A DNA stretch of 30,301 nucleotides from an uncultured Collinsella sp. (GTDB taxonomy: Bacteria > Actinomycetota > Coriobacteriia > Coriobacteriales > Coriobacteriaceae), in assembly GCA_900541795.1 (NCBI GenBank), contig UQLC01000022.1, positions 1 to 30,301 on the forward strand, read 5' to 3'. Below, in pieces: positions 1-7,077 of this stretch. The translations under genes were made by a program, and so were the position numbers. The first letter of the stretch is position 1; each line of letters opens with the position of its first letter. The notes below the pieces were generated by a model. The model was given only the letters and a program-made list of their open reading frames with translations, was not told where the DNA came from and did no database searches.

Positions 1-26
1 AAGGCTTGCCCCTAGCCTAATCCCAA

Positions 27-60
27 AATTCTACCCAGGCAAGAGTATCTGGGTAGAATT
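27..60. repeat. 12-bp inverted repeat in AT-rich element end
   Basis: AATTCTACCCAG (27-38) is repeated inverted as CTGGGTAGAATT (49-60) around a 10-base spacer, and a third partial copy (GGGTAGAAA) follows directly at 62-70. It lies in the AT-rich 175 bases left of the tRNA fragment. Integrase arm-type sites and excisionase sites are often repeats of this size close to an attachment site, so that is one reading. A hairpin at the end of an element transcript is another. There is no proof of function. Confidence 0.45.
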
Positions 61-174
61 AGGGTAGAAAGTTTTTGAAGCCTATATCTCGCGATTCTTG
101 AAACATGCCGTTTTACATGCGGTTATATGAAGTTGTATAAAATTATAAAACACCAGCTCAAATAGAAATACAAG

Positions 175-221
175 ACCTCCTAAAGCGGGTGTCGACGGTT
201 CGAATCCGCCCGGGGGCACCA
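175..221 (+). other. 3' half of tRNA-Arg(CCU), probable attachment site of an integrated element
   Basis: From the anticodon loop onward this reads as a tRNA: loop CTCCTAA (177-183, anticodon CCU), 3' anticodon-stem strand AGCGG, T-loop TTCGAAT (199-205) flanked by a T-stem with one A-C mismatch, 3' acceptor strand CGGGGGC (211-217), discriminator A and an encoded CCA (219-221). The 5' half is absent: the bases before the loop cannot pair with AGCGG and no D-arm is visible. Tyrosine integrases commonly recombine between the anticodon loop and the 3' end of a tRNA gene, which leaves such a half copy at one end of the element. The AT-rich side on the left would be the element and the GC-rich side on the right the chromosome. 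It is not a working tRNA gene. Confidence 0.7.
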
Positions 222-230
222 GGGAATATG

Positions 231-260
231 ACGGCGTCGCGGGAGCGGCGCCGTTTCTGG
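231..260 (+). terminator. possible terminator after the tRNA 3' end
   Basis: ACGGCGTC (231-238) can pair with GGCGCCGT (247-254), giving an eight-base-pair stem with one wobble, followed by TTTCTGGTTT. Its position ten bases after the tRNA CCA suits a tRNA terminator that stayed with the chromosome. The U-tract is interrupted. Confidence 0.4.
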
Positions 261-310
261 TTTGCGGGGGCCGCCGTGCTGCTCGCCCGTGGGGGACTGG
301 CATCTGTTTC

Positions 311-1510
311 CTAGAGTGCGCTGCGGTAAATCTTTCTCGCGTTGTCCAGCGTGAGCTTCCTGAAGCTGCCGAAGAGCTCTCCGCGGTTGATCTTGAGGCC
401 CGGAATCATCTTTTCGATATCGTCCTCGGTGACTCCGAACTCCGATAGCGCGCGCGGCATTCCCAGCGAGACGAAGAAATCCTGCAGCTCGTCGATGGTC
501 GCTTCGACCGCGTACTCGATTGCCTGCTCGGGGGTTACCTCCACATCGAGCTCGTCCGCGTCCGAATCGATGGGTTCGATGCCAAGGGCCTGGGCGCTGA
601 ACTCCAGGAAGCGCTCAGGGTGCTCTCGCCATACGTAGCGCATCCAGGCGGGGAAGATGACGGCGAGGCCGGCGCCGTGCGTGATCTTGGTGTCCAGTGC
701 GGATAGCTCGTGCTCAAGGCCGCGGCAGGTCCAATCGCCGTCGCGCAGGGCGTTATGGGCGAGCGTACCCACCCACATGATCTCGGCGCGGGCGTCGTAG
801 TCATCGGGGTTCTCCATCACCTTGGGCGCCGCCTCCCTCGCGGCGCGCACTAGCCCGCAGGCGATGTTGTCGGTTACGCCCACGGCGGGCTCGCCGGAGA
901 AGAGTCGCTCCATGATATGGGCGATCATGTCGGTCACTCCCGCGGCGGTCTGGCAGGCGGGCAGGCTGAAGGTCAGCTCCGGGTCGAGGAAGGCGATGGC
1001 CGGGCGGTTGAGGTCCGTGTTAATGCTGCATTTGAGGTGCTCCTCGTCGTTGCTGATAACGCAGGAGTTAGAGGCCTCGGAACCGGATGCGGGGATGGTC
1101 ACCACGCAGGCGACGTCGATGCGGTCGGCGGGAACGGCGCGCTTGCGGAAGAAGTCCCATACGTCGCCGTCGTATACCGCCCCAGTGCGATGGCCTTCGC
1201 GCAGTCCATGACGGAGCCGCCGCCCACGGGCAGGATGATGTCGGCGTCGTTTGCCCGTGCGAGCTCGACGCCTTCTCGTGCCAAGCCTATTTCGGGGTTT
1301 GGACGCACCCCTCCAAGCCCGATGTGCTCCACGCCCGCGGCATCGAGCGATGCCCTCACGCGGACGAGCGTTCCGCAGCGAACTGCGGAACCCCTGCCGT
1401 AGACAATGAGCGCTCAGCGGTAGCCGGAGGCGGACAGAGTCCCCAACCTTGTCGGTCGCTTTTCGCCCAAAGACAAAGCGGGTGGGGGAGTAGAAGGAGA
1501 AATCGTTCAT
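311..1510 (-). pseudogene. iron-dependent alcohol dehydrogenase (butanol dehydrogenase type), frameshifted
   Basis: The start (MNDFSFYSPTRFVFG) and the C-terminal two thirds lie in one frame and are typical of group III metal-dependent alcohol dehydrogenases, cytoplasmic NAD(P)H enzymes that reduce aldehydes. The NAD-binding GGGSVMDCAKAIALG and the metal-binding MIAH, GLEHELSA and THGAGLA motifs are all recognisable. The middle part (about 1190-1425) is in another frame. The return shift is explained by one missing G in a G-run near 1190. The first shift follows SVR near 1425, and the shifted frame also carries a TGA just before ALIVYGRGS. Three lesions make a real pseudogene more likely than a sequencing error, although the homopolymer loss alone could be an error. 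The stop is TAG at 311. It is the first chromosomal gene next to the tRNA fragment. Confidence 0.75.
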
Positions 1511-1534
1511 GGAGCTCCAATCTGGCGTTTCGCC

Positions 1535-1762
1535 CTACATGCGCGGAGGAGTTTTTCGGGCGCATCGCCTGCGTTCGCGTCGCAATCTCGGCGGCGCGGT
1601 GCGGTCCGTGGATTCCATCGTATCGCCCGCGGCACCCCTTACCGACGATTGAGGCGAGTCTGCATTTCGCGGCGCGACGTCCACCTGGCGGACGATATCC
1701 GTTCGCGACACGTGGCCGTCCCGGTCGCAATAGCGTATGCGCACCGGGTTGCCGAGATGGGC
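1535..1762. other. gene debris without recognisable function
   Basis: No complete gene is visible. The minus strand stays open and contains a stretch beginning NPVRIRYCDRDGHVS, after the kinase fragment at 1763-1897. It could be a scrap of another gene joined by a deletion, faintly like a WYL-type domain, but I cannot place it. Confidence 0.3.
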
Positions 1763-1897
1763 CTGCGACCCCTTCTCCTGATGCGAGCGCGCGAGACGGG
1801 CGAGCAGCGGCGCGAGCACCTGCTCGACCGTCTCCTCCCGATACCACGCCGCCACGGGCAACCCGTTCACGTCAAACCCGTACGTTCGCCATGCCAT
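1763..1897 (-). pseudogene. 5' fragment of a P-loop nucleoside/sugar kinase-like gene
   Basis: The minus strand from an ATG at 1895-1897 reads MAWRTYGFDVNGLPVAAWYR and continues for about 45 residues, with a helix rich in Leu (VEQVLAPLLARLAR) ending in EKGS. This resembles the N-terminus of proteins annotated as nucleoside/nucleotide kinase family, in which the next segment would be a strand leading into a GxxGxGKST P-loop. That P-loop is absent; the reading changes abruptly to an unrelated sequence, so only the first part of the gene survives. The fragment reads away from the regulator segment that starts at about 1978. The assignment is by memory of family appearance and is tentative. Confidence 0.4.
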
Positions 1898-2190
1898 TCG
1901 CCTCGCCGCCTTCGCCGAACGAAACCGCGTATCCAGACCGCCGGTCCCCCACCCAGCACTTCGACGAGCCTTCGCGCTCACTTCTGCGGTCGGGATGCGC
2001 CCGCGAGGCGCTCGGCAGGCAGCGCCATTTCCGCTCGCTGTGTCGAGCGCGAGTGTCGAGAAGTCGCCATATGCCACTCAGATGTAGCATGGAGTGCCGA
2101 AGTGCACGCGCCCGTGACGAAACACTGGCGCCAACCCGTTCCGCGCACCACCCCGCCCGTAAGGTGTGTGGCGAAAGGAGGACCAGCCGC

Positions 2191-2381
2191 ATGAACATCC
2201 CCGAGACACAGAGCCTACCTCGATCGCATTCCGCACGAGCTTCTCTGACATTTCCGCCCATTACCACATGGAGGTCCCCGTCGCGGAGATCGCCTACGCA
2301 TACGACTACATCAATTCCCGGCATGCCCCGCGCAGGCAGGCCACGCTGAACGACGGGTCCGCGGCCCGGCAGGATGAATGA
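2191..2381 (+). pseudogene. remnant of LevR-like regulator (internal deletion)
   Basis: The ATG at 2191 with its AAAGGAGG ribosome site and first codons (MNIPETQ) copies the start of the regulator at 7028. Eleven bases are then missing, and after GATCGCAT the sequence jumps to the last part of the regulator (AFRTSFSDISAHYH to the end, stop TGA 2379-2381). The junction falls on GCAT, which is present at both break points of the intact copy (7074-7077 and 9626-9629), as expected for a microhomology or slippage deletion of about 2552 bp. The tail is out of frame with the ATG, so no useful protein is made. About 50 residues of the second PRD domain remain readable in the other frame. Confidence 0.8.
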
Positions 2382-2412
2382 CGCGCTTCGGCACAGGCCA
2401 TGCCGAAACGCG
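2382..2412 (+). promoter_or_regulatory. palindrome overlapping a possible -24/-12 (sigma-54) promoter before the PTS operon
   Basis: CGGCAC (2389-2394), five bases, then ATGC (2400-2403) gives GG and GC exactly 12 bases apart and differs from the consensus TGGCAC-N5-TTGC at two positions. A start near 2415 would leave a 30-base leader to IIB. The same bases form an inverted repeat: TTCGGCA (2387-2393) with TGCCGAA (2401-2407), extended by CGCG on both sides. GGCA-N7-TGCC by itself creates the GG/GC spacing, so the promoter match may be chance. The hairpin could instead be an operator or a terminator for the regulator transcript, though no U-tract follows. The 27 bases 2391-2417 are missing from the other copy of this junction (around 9790). 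Confidence 0.4.
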
Positions 2413-2444
2413 TCACGCAAGCAAAGGAAGGAAGCCAACATCAC

Positions 2445-2933
2445 ATGAGCATCATCGCAGCACGCATCGACAACCGCCTGCTACACGGCATAGTGGCAAC
2501 CCAGTGGGTACCCGAGTTCCGTCCGCAGCGTCTCATGGTCATCGATGACATCGTCGCCAACGACCCGACCAAGAAGGCCGCCATGCGGATGGCAAAGCCC
2601 TCGGGAGTCGCCCTCTCCATTATCAACAAGGAGACGGCTCTCACGAACTATCGGGCGGGCAAGTACGACGACCACACGGTCTTCATCGTGGCGCGAGACC
2701 CCCAGACCATCCTCGACGTCATACAGACGGGCCAGGTTGTTCCCACACTCGTGGTCGGAGGCACAGTCTTTCCCGAAGAGGGGTCAGACGCCGTCCAGGT
2801 GAGCAGTCGCGCCTACGTCACCAAAGACGAGCTGCCCGCATATCGAGCGATTGCTGGCACCGGCTGCGACATCACCGTTCGCTATGTGCCGGCCGACAAG
2901 CCCGTAGAGCTCTCCAGCATCATCACGCTTTAG
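2445..2933 (+). CDS. PTS mannose/fructose/sorbose-family EIIB
   Basis: This cytoplasmic subunit passes phosphate from EIIA to the incoming sugar during transport. The 162-residue protein begins MSIIAARIDNRLLHGIVATQW; His14 in RLLHG is the family's phosphorylated histidine. The residue after HG is Ile where Gln is usual. The family pattern continues through LMVIDD, KKAAMRMAKP and LVVGGT. Length is normal for a stand-alone EIIB of this family. The ATG at 2445 was chosen over the in-frame ATG at 2400 because it follows an AAGGAAGGAAG ribosome site and starts exactly where family members start. It is first in a five-gene operon with IIC, IID, IIA and a GH32 hydrolase, which points to a fructose-containing oligosaccharide as substrate. 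The substrate itself cannot be read from the sequence. Confidence 0.9.
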   Translation: MSIIAARIDNRLLHGIVATQWVPEFRPQRLMVIDDIVANDPTKKAAMRMAKPSGVALSIINKETALTNYRAGKYDDHTVFIVARDPQTILDVIQTGQVVPTLVVGGTVFPEEGSDAVQVSSRAYVTKDELPAYRAIAGTGCDITVRYVPADKPVELSSIITL

Positions 2934-2948
2934 CAAGGGAGTGAACTT

Positions 2949-3722
2949 ATGACACCATCCATCATCCAGATAGCCGTCGTTACACTCATCGCCTTCATCT
3001 ACGGAGCCGAGAAGAACGCGGGACAAATTCTCACGAACATGTCCGTCACGCCAGCATGGTTCGTCGGACTTGCGCTCGGCGACCCCGTAACCGGCCTCGC
3101 CGTCGGCGCCATCGTCCAACTCATGAGCCTGGGCGTGGCGGCCATGGGAGGAGCCTCCGTCCCCGACTATCCCACTGCCGCCATCATTGGCGCCGTCGTT
3201 GCCATCACCTCGGGTCAGGAGGCGAGCGTCGGCGTTGCCGCCGGAATCGCAGTCGGCATGCTCGGCCTTCAGCTCGACGTCATCGCCAAGACGGCAAACG
3301 GCTTCCTCGGGCGTACCTCGCAGCGCTTTGCCGAAGAGGGCAAGTACTCGCAGATGAAGAGCGTACTTTTCCTCGGTCCGGTCTTCTATGGCCTTACGGC
3401 GGCCATCCCCACGTTTGCCGTACTGCTCTTTGGCGCCGATGCCGTCAACGCTTTCCTCTCCGTCATGCCCTCCTGGTTCACGACCGGCCTCTCCATCGCC
3501 GCCGGTATCCTCCCCGTCGTCGGCCTTGCGATGCTTCTGTCCTTCATGCCAATGAAGAAATTCATCGCCTACGCCATCGTTGGCTTCGTTCTGGCCGCCT
3601 ATCTGCAGATAAGCATTCTCCCCATTGCCCTGCTCGGTGCCGCCGCGGCCATCGAGTACTACAAGTCGCACAGCAATCCGTCCGTAAACGCCCTCGACGC
3701 TGGAGGTCTGGAAGATGAGTAA
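2949..3722 (+). CDS. PTS mannose/fructose/sorbose-family EIIC
   Basis: Membrane subunit that, with EIID, forms the sugar channel. The 257-residue protein is largely hydrophobic with several membrane segments and shows the family sequence GLALGDPVTGLAVGAIVQL followed by GGASVPDYPTAAIIG. The AAGGGAG ribosome site sits eight bases before the ATG, 15 bases after IIB. The 3' end overlaps the start of IID by eight bases, so the two membrane subunits are probably translationally coupled. The length is usual for EIIC-man. Nothing is truncated, and codon use matches the neighbouring genes. Confidence 0.92.
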   Translation: MTPSIIQIAVVTLIAFIYGAEKNAGQILTNMSVTPAWFVGLALGDPVTGLAVGAIVQLMSLGVAAMGGASVPDYPTAAIIGAVVAITSGQEASVGVAAGIAVGMLGLQLDVIAKTANGFLGRTSQRFAEEGKYSQMKSVLFLGPVFYGLTAAIPTFAVLLFGADAVNAFLSVMPSWFTTGLSIAAGILPVVGLAMLLSFMPMKKFIAYAIVGFVLAAYLQISILPIALLGAAAAIEYYKSHSNPSVNALDAGGLEDE

Positions 3723-4575
3723 CGAAGTTAACGCCACCAAGGCAAACGAAGCGCCAACCCGCCTGGCAGACGGAACGTACCAGCCAGTCCTCACCGTTTC
3801 CGATCTCGACCGTTGCGGCCGCCGCTGGATGCTCGGCGCGTCCATCTATAACTATGAGTCCCAGTGTGCCCCGGCGGTCATGTTCGCAACCGAACCCGCC
3901 CTGCGCAAGATCTATGCAGGAGACGAGGAGGGCTACCGCAGGTCACTTCTGAGCACCTATCGCTATTACAATGCGACTCCCCAGGTAAGCGGCCTGCTCC
4001 TCGGCGCCGGCCTAGCCTTGGAGGACAAGGGGCACAATGACGCCATCGACGCGGTCCAAGACCTTAAGATTGGCCTCATGGGCTCCCTCTCAGGAGTCGG
4101 CGATACGATCTTCGCCATCCTCATTCCCACCATCTTCGGCTCCATCGCCGCCTACATGGGACAGGCGGGAAACCCCGTCGGCGTGCTTCTCTGGCTCGCC
4201 GTCGCCATCGCCATCTTCGTATGGAAGCTCTTTGACTGGCGCATAGGCTATAAGTTCGGCGACAAGCTCTTCACGACCCTTGCCGAGAAGATGTCCGTTT
4301 TCACCGAGTCGACGTCGGCACTTGGCATGATGGTCGTCGGTGCGCTCATCCCCACCGTCATCAAGGTCTCGTGTGGTCTCACGTTCACCATGGGTGACGT
4401 CACGCTCGACGTCCAGACGGGCATCCTCGACCAAATCATGGTCGGCATGCTGCCCGTAATAGCCACAGCCATCGTCTACGCCCTCGTCAAGCGCAAGGTC
4501 AGCATCAACAAGATTGTCCTCGGCATCCTCATCATCTCGTGGGTGTGCGCGGCTTTCGGCATTCTTGCTGCCTAG
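3715..4575 (+). CDS. PTS mannose/fructose/sorbose-family EIID
   Basis: Second membrane subunit of the sugar channel, diagnostic for the mannose PTS family. The 286-residue protein has the expected long cytoplasmic first half (SDLDRCGRRWMLGASIYNYE, then RYYNATPQVSGLLLGAGLALED, and DLKIGLMGSLSGVGDTIF) and C-terminal membrane helices ending VCAAFGILAA. In most family members the N-terminal motif reads like RSFLLQASWNYERMQ; here it is RRWMLGASIYNYESQC. The start ATG lies inside the IIC gene, eight bases before its end. It is followed by IIA after 33 bases. There is no sign of damage. Confidence 0.92.
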   Translation: MSNEVNATKANEAPTRLADGTYQPVLTVSDLDRCGRRWMLGASIYNYESQCAPAVMFATEPALRKIYAGDEEGYRRSLLSTYRYYNATPQVSGLLLGAGLALEDKGHNDAIDAVQDLKIGLMGSLSGVGDTIFAILIPTIFGSIAAYMGQAGNPVGVLLWLAVAIAIFVWKLFDWRIGYKFGDKLFTTLAEKMSVFTESTSALGMMVVGALIPTVIKVSCGLTFTMGDVTLDVQTGILDQIMVGMLPVIATAIVYALVKRKVSINKIVLGILIISWVCAAFGILAA

Positions 4576-4608
4576 CCTAGGGCTAGACCAACCCACAAAG
4601 GACGCATT

Positions 4609-5013
4609 ATGAGGCACATCATCATTGCATCGCACTACGGCCTGGCAGCCGGACTCGGAGACACGCTCAAGGCCATCATAGGACCGGGGCACGACATCAG
4701 GGTTGTCTGCGCGTTTACAGACGAAACCCCGCTCGAGGAGAAGCTCGCCAGCGCATTCGAGGGCATCGCCGAAGATGACGAGACCCTCGTTCTCACCGAC
4801 ATCCTTCAGGGCAGCGTAAACCAGCTCGTAGCCTGCTCGGCTCCGCGAGGCGCGTTCATAGTGACCGGCGTAAACCTTCCCGTGGCCCTCGAGCTCTCGC
4901 TCCACGCCGGACAGCTTACTCCCGATGTGGTGAGGCATGTCGTCACCCAAGCCAAAGAGCAGCTCGTCTACCTCGGAGATCTTACTCCGGACGTTGACGA
5001 AGAAGACGAATAG
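4609..5013 (+). CDS. PTS mannose-family EIIA
   Basis: Cytoplasmic protein that takes phosphate from HPr and hands it to EIIB. The 134-residue protein starts MRHIIIASHYGLAAGL; His9 in the SH(Y)GLA motif is the phosphorylation site. DDETLVLTDILQGSVNQ matches the conserved TDxxGGSPxN stretch, though with QGS instead of GGS. EIIA is a separate gene here and is placed after IID, rather than fused to IIB as in E. coli ManX. An AAAGGACG ribosome site precedes the ATG. The acidic tail (DVDEEDE) is unusual but harmless. The GH32 gene follows after 29 bases in the same operon. Confidence 0.88.
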   Translation: MRHIIIASHYGLAAGLGDTLKAIIGPGHDIRVVCAFTDETPLEEKLASAFEGIAEDDETLVLTDILQGSVNQLVACSAPRGAFIVTGVNLPVALELSLHAGQLTPDVVRHVVTQAKEQLVYLGDLTPDVDEEDE

Positions 5014-5042
5014 GAAAGACGCGACAGTAAGGAGGACGAGAC

Positions 5043-6479
5043 ATGCGCAAAGTCCCGACCAATAACCAGCACCTGTTCTACCAACCGAAGGACGTGTGGG
5101 TGGGAGACGTCATGCCCTTCGGCAAGGACGGCACGTTCTATCTATACCACCAGCGTGACACGCGCGACCCCGCTCCGCTTGCCGAAGGACAGCCCTTTGG
5201 GTGGTCGCTCGCGACCACCCAGGACTTCGTGACGTACCAGGAACACGGAACGGCGATCCCCCACGGCGGAGAAGACGACCAAGACCAGTTCATCTACGCC
5301 GGAACCGTTTACGAGGCAAAAGGGGAGGTACGCGCTTTCTATACCGGGTTCAACCGCAACTACCTGCGAGAAGGCAAAACGTCCCAGGTGCTCATGCAGG
5401 CGAAGGCCTGCTCGGATGATTATGCGACGTGGAAAAAGACGGGCGTTGCAGTAGAGCTCACGCCTCAGCCAGGATACGATGGGCGCAACTGGCGCGACCC
5501 TTTCGTAATATGGGATGACGACCGGAAGGAATACCTCCTCGTACTGGGCACGCGTAAGGGAGACGACCCCTCCAAAACCCTCCAAACTGGCAGGCTCGTT
5601 CACTTTACGTCGAAGGACCTCGAGCACTGGCAGTTCAAGGGCGACTTCTGGGCCCCCGGCCTCTACACCATGTTCGAAATGCCAGACATTTTTAAAATTG
5701 GCGATTGGTGGTACCTGGTCTACTCTGAGTACAGCGACGAGAACAAGATCGTCTACCGCATGAGCCGCGATCTCTACGGTCCGTGGGAGAAGCCGAGAGA
5801 TGACGCCTTCGACGGGAGGGCGTATTACGCCGGACGGACCGCCTTCGACGGATCGCGCAGGATTCTGTCCGGCTGGGTCCCCACGCGCGAGAACGACGAT
5901 GACCGGGCCAACTGGCTTTGGGGTGGCTCGTTTATGCCCCATGAGGTGTACCAGCGCCCCAATGGCACCCTCGGCGTTCGCCCTCCCCAAAGCATAAAGG
6001 ATGCGTTCGAGTGCCCTGATGCCGTCCCGGATATCGAGCTTCGCGGAGACCACGAACGAACGGAGTGCGTAATCACCGAAAACGCAGGCGAGATCTTCTG
6101 CTTCGAGGCAGACGTGACGTTCAGGGACGCTTGCGACTTCTCAATTCGAGCCTACAAGAATCTCGAGACCGACGAGTCGTACGAATACCGCTTCGACCTC
6201 GACGCGAATCGGCTCTCGTTCGACAAGAGCCCCTGTTACAAGTGGTTCCGCGTAATGGATAAGGGGCTTTGGAGGCCAGTCTGGCTCGAGTCCGGGCGTT
6301 CTTACCACCTGCAGCTCATCGTTGACGACAACATCCTCGTCCTCTACCTCGACGGTACCGCACTCACGACACGCGTCTGCGAGAAGTTCGGCCACTCGCT
6401 TGCTGTTACGGTAACGAATGGCGAACTCAAACTGTCCAACATAGCCTTGGCGAAGGGGCTGCGCGAACAGGAAAAGTAA
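5043..6479 (+). CDS. intracellular GH32 beta-fructosidase-like hydrolase
   Basis: Glycoside hydrolase family 32 splits terminal or internal beta-fructosides. The 478-residue protein has the five-blade propeller signatures: QPKDVWVGDVMPFGKDG with Asp22 as likely nucleophile (a variant of the usual WMNDPNG), NWRDPFV at about 149-155 (transition-state Asp) and FEMPDIF at 211-217 with Glu212 as acid/base (usual ECP). The C-terminal 140 residues fit the family's beta-sandwich module. No signal peptide is present, so it acts in the cytoplasm, presumably on sugars brought in and phosphorylated by the PTS encoded just upstream (sucrose, kestose or levan/inulin oligomers; the exact one is unknown). 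The GGAGG site at 5031 sits seven bases before the ATG. It is the last gene of the operon. Confidence 0.85.
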   Translation: MRKVPTNNQHLFYQPKDVWVGDVMPFGKDGTFYLYHQRDTRDPAPLAEGQPFGWSLATTQDFVTYQEHGTAIPHGGEDDQDQFIYAGTVYEAKGEVRAFYTGFNRNYLREGKTSQVLMQAKACSDDYATWKKTGVAVELTPQPGYDGRNWRDPFVIWDDDRKEYLLVLGTRKGDDPSKTLQTGRLVHFTSKDLEHWQFKGDFWAPGLYTMFEMPDIFKIGDWWYLVYSEYSDENKIVYRMSRDLYGPWEKPRDDAFDGRAYYAGRTAFDGSRRILSGWVPTRENDDDRANWLWGGSFMPHEVYQRPNGTLGVRPPQSIKDAFECPDAVPDIELRGDHERTECVITENAGEIFCFEADVTFRDACDFSIRAYKNLETDESYEYRFDLDANRLSFDKSPCYKWFRVMDKGLWRPVWLESGRSYHLQLIVDDNILVLYLDGTALTTRVCEKFGHSLAVTVTNGELKLSNIALAKGLREQEK

Positions 6480-6625
6480 GCCAGTGAACCTCGTCGCCAC
6501 AGCGACTCCCCCAGCAAAACACGCGAACAACGGGTCCGGCCGCATTCCGGCGACCGGACTCGTCCTGTGCCCTGATGGCACATGGCCCCGGGCTGCCGAC
6601 AGCGAGGCGGCCTTAGGGGCCTCGC
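6480..6625. other. cluster of three hairpins after the PTS-GH32 operon
   Basis: Three inverted repeats follow the GH32 stop: GTCCGG (6534-6539) with CCGGAC (6554-6559), extendable inward; TGTGCC (6566-6571) with GGCACA (6577-6582); and GCGAGGC (6602-6608) with GCCTCGC (6619-6625). None has a clear U-tract on either strand, so they may protect the mRNA 3' end or help Rho-dependent ending. The last one directly follows the stop of the minus-strand fragment at 6626. Confidence 0.4.
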
Positions 6626-6820
6626 CTACAGATTCCTGAGTGCGTCGACGAGGGAGACCTTGCCCGCGGTGACCTCGTCGGCCTGCTTGATGACCTTTGC
6701 GGGCACGACGGCCACCACAGCGCCGGCGGCAGAGTCGATTCGAGCGATGTGGTCAGAGACGGAGCGAACGGCGAGCCGCTTGCCGACAGGGAGGCAGTCA
6801 AAGGTGGCAAAGCGCACTCC
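6626..6820 (-). pseudogene. 3' fragment of an unidentified gene
   Basis: The minus strand carries about 63 codons with normal high-GC third positions, reading from RFATFDCLPVGKRLAV through AAGAVVAVVPAKVIKQ to ALRNL and a TAG stop at 6626-6628. Just upstream of it (about 6815 on) the sequence becomes the repeated regulator leader, so the 5' part of the gene is missing. The coding look is real, but I do not recognise the family. The fragment marks the left border of repeat copy 2. Confidence 0.4.
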
Positions 6821-7077
6821 TACGGTTGGGATACGCCCGTGAGGCGCTCGGCGGACAGCGCTGTTGCCGCTCGCTGTGTCGAGCGCAGGTGTCGAGAAGT
6901 CGCCATATGCCACTACAGATGTATCATGGAGTGCCGAAGTTCACGTGCCCGTGACAAAACGCGGGCGCCAACCCGTCCCGAGCACCACCCCGCCCGTAAG
7001 GTGTGGGACGAAAGGAGGACCAGCCGCATGAACATCCCCGAGACACAGAAAGACCTGCTTGCCTACCTCGATCGCAT
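6815..7077 (+). repeat. direct repeat, copy 2 (left part): regulator leader and first codons
   Basis: This matches 1978-2209, including the AAAGGAGGACC ribosome site, the ATG and the codons for MNIPETQ. Copy 1 lacks 11 bases (near 7050-7061 here). A TATCAT at 6922-6927 (TAGCAT in copy 1) is a possible -10, with no convincing -35. Confidence 0.75.

Larger units (their letters stand above)
1978..2455 (+). repeat. direct repeat, copy 1: regulator leader, deleted regulator and IIB start
   Basis: This segment matches 6815-7077 (leader and first codons of the LevR-like regulator) and then 9626-9830 (last codons of the regulator, its stop, and the ribosome-binding region and first codons of IIB). 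By eye the leader part is roughly 85% identical and the 3' part higher. The two parts are joined here with about 2.55 kb missing. The repeat therefore brackets the PTS-GH32 operon in direct orientation. Confidence 0.8.

Noticed and set aside
82..303. 73-codon minus-strand frame containing GGFEPSTPALG
   Set aside because: It is the antisense translation of the tRNA fragment, a well-known false gene type.
1087..2349. 420-codon plus-strand frame across the dehydrogenase and debris
   Set aside because: Arg/Pro/Ser-rich with no motif, runs through a pseudogene and the repeat; chance opening in GC-rich DNA.
2784..3845. Long minus-strand frames opposite the PTS genes (also 4090-4950 and 5142-6053)
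   Set aside because: Low-complexity Gly/Asp/Glu composition typical of antisense frames; the plus-strand PTS and GH32 proteins are clear.
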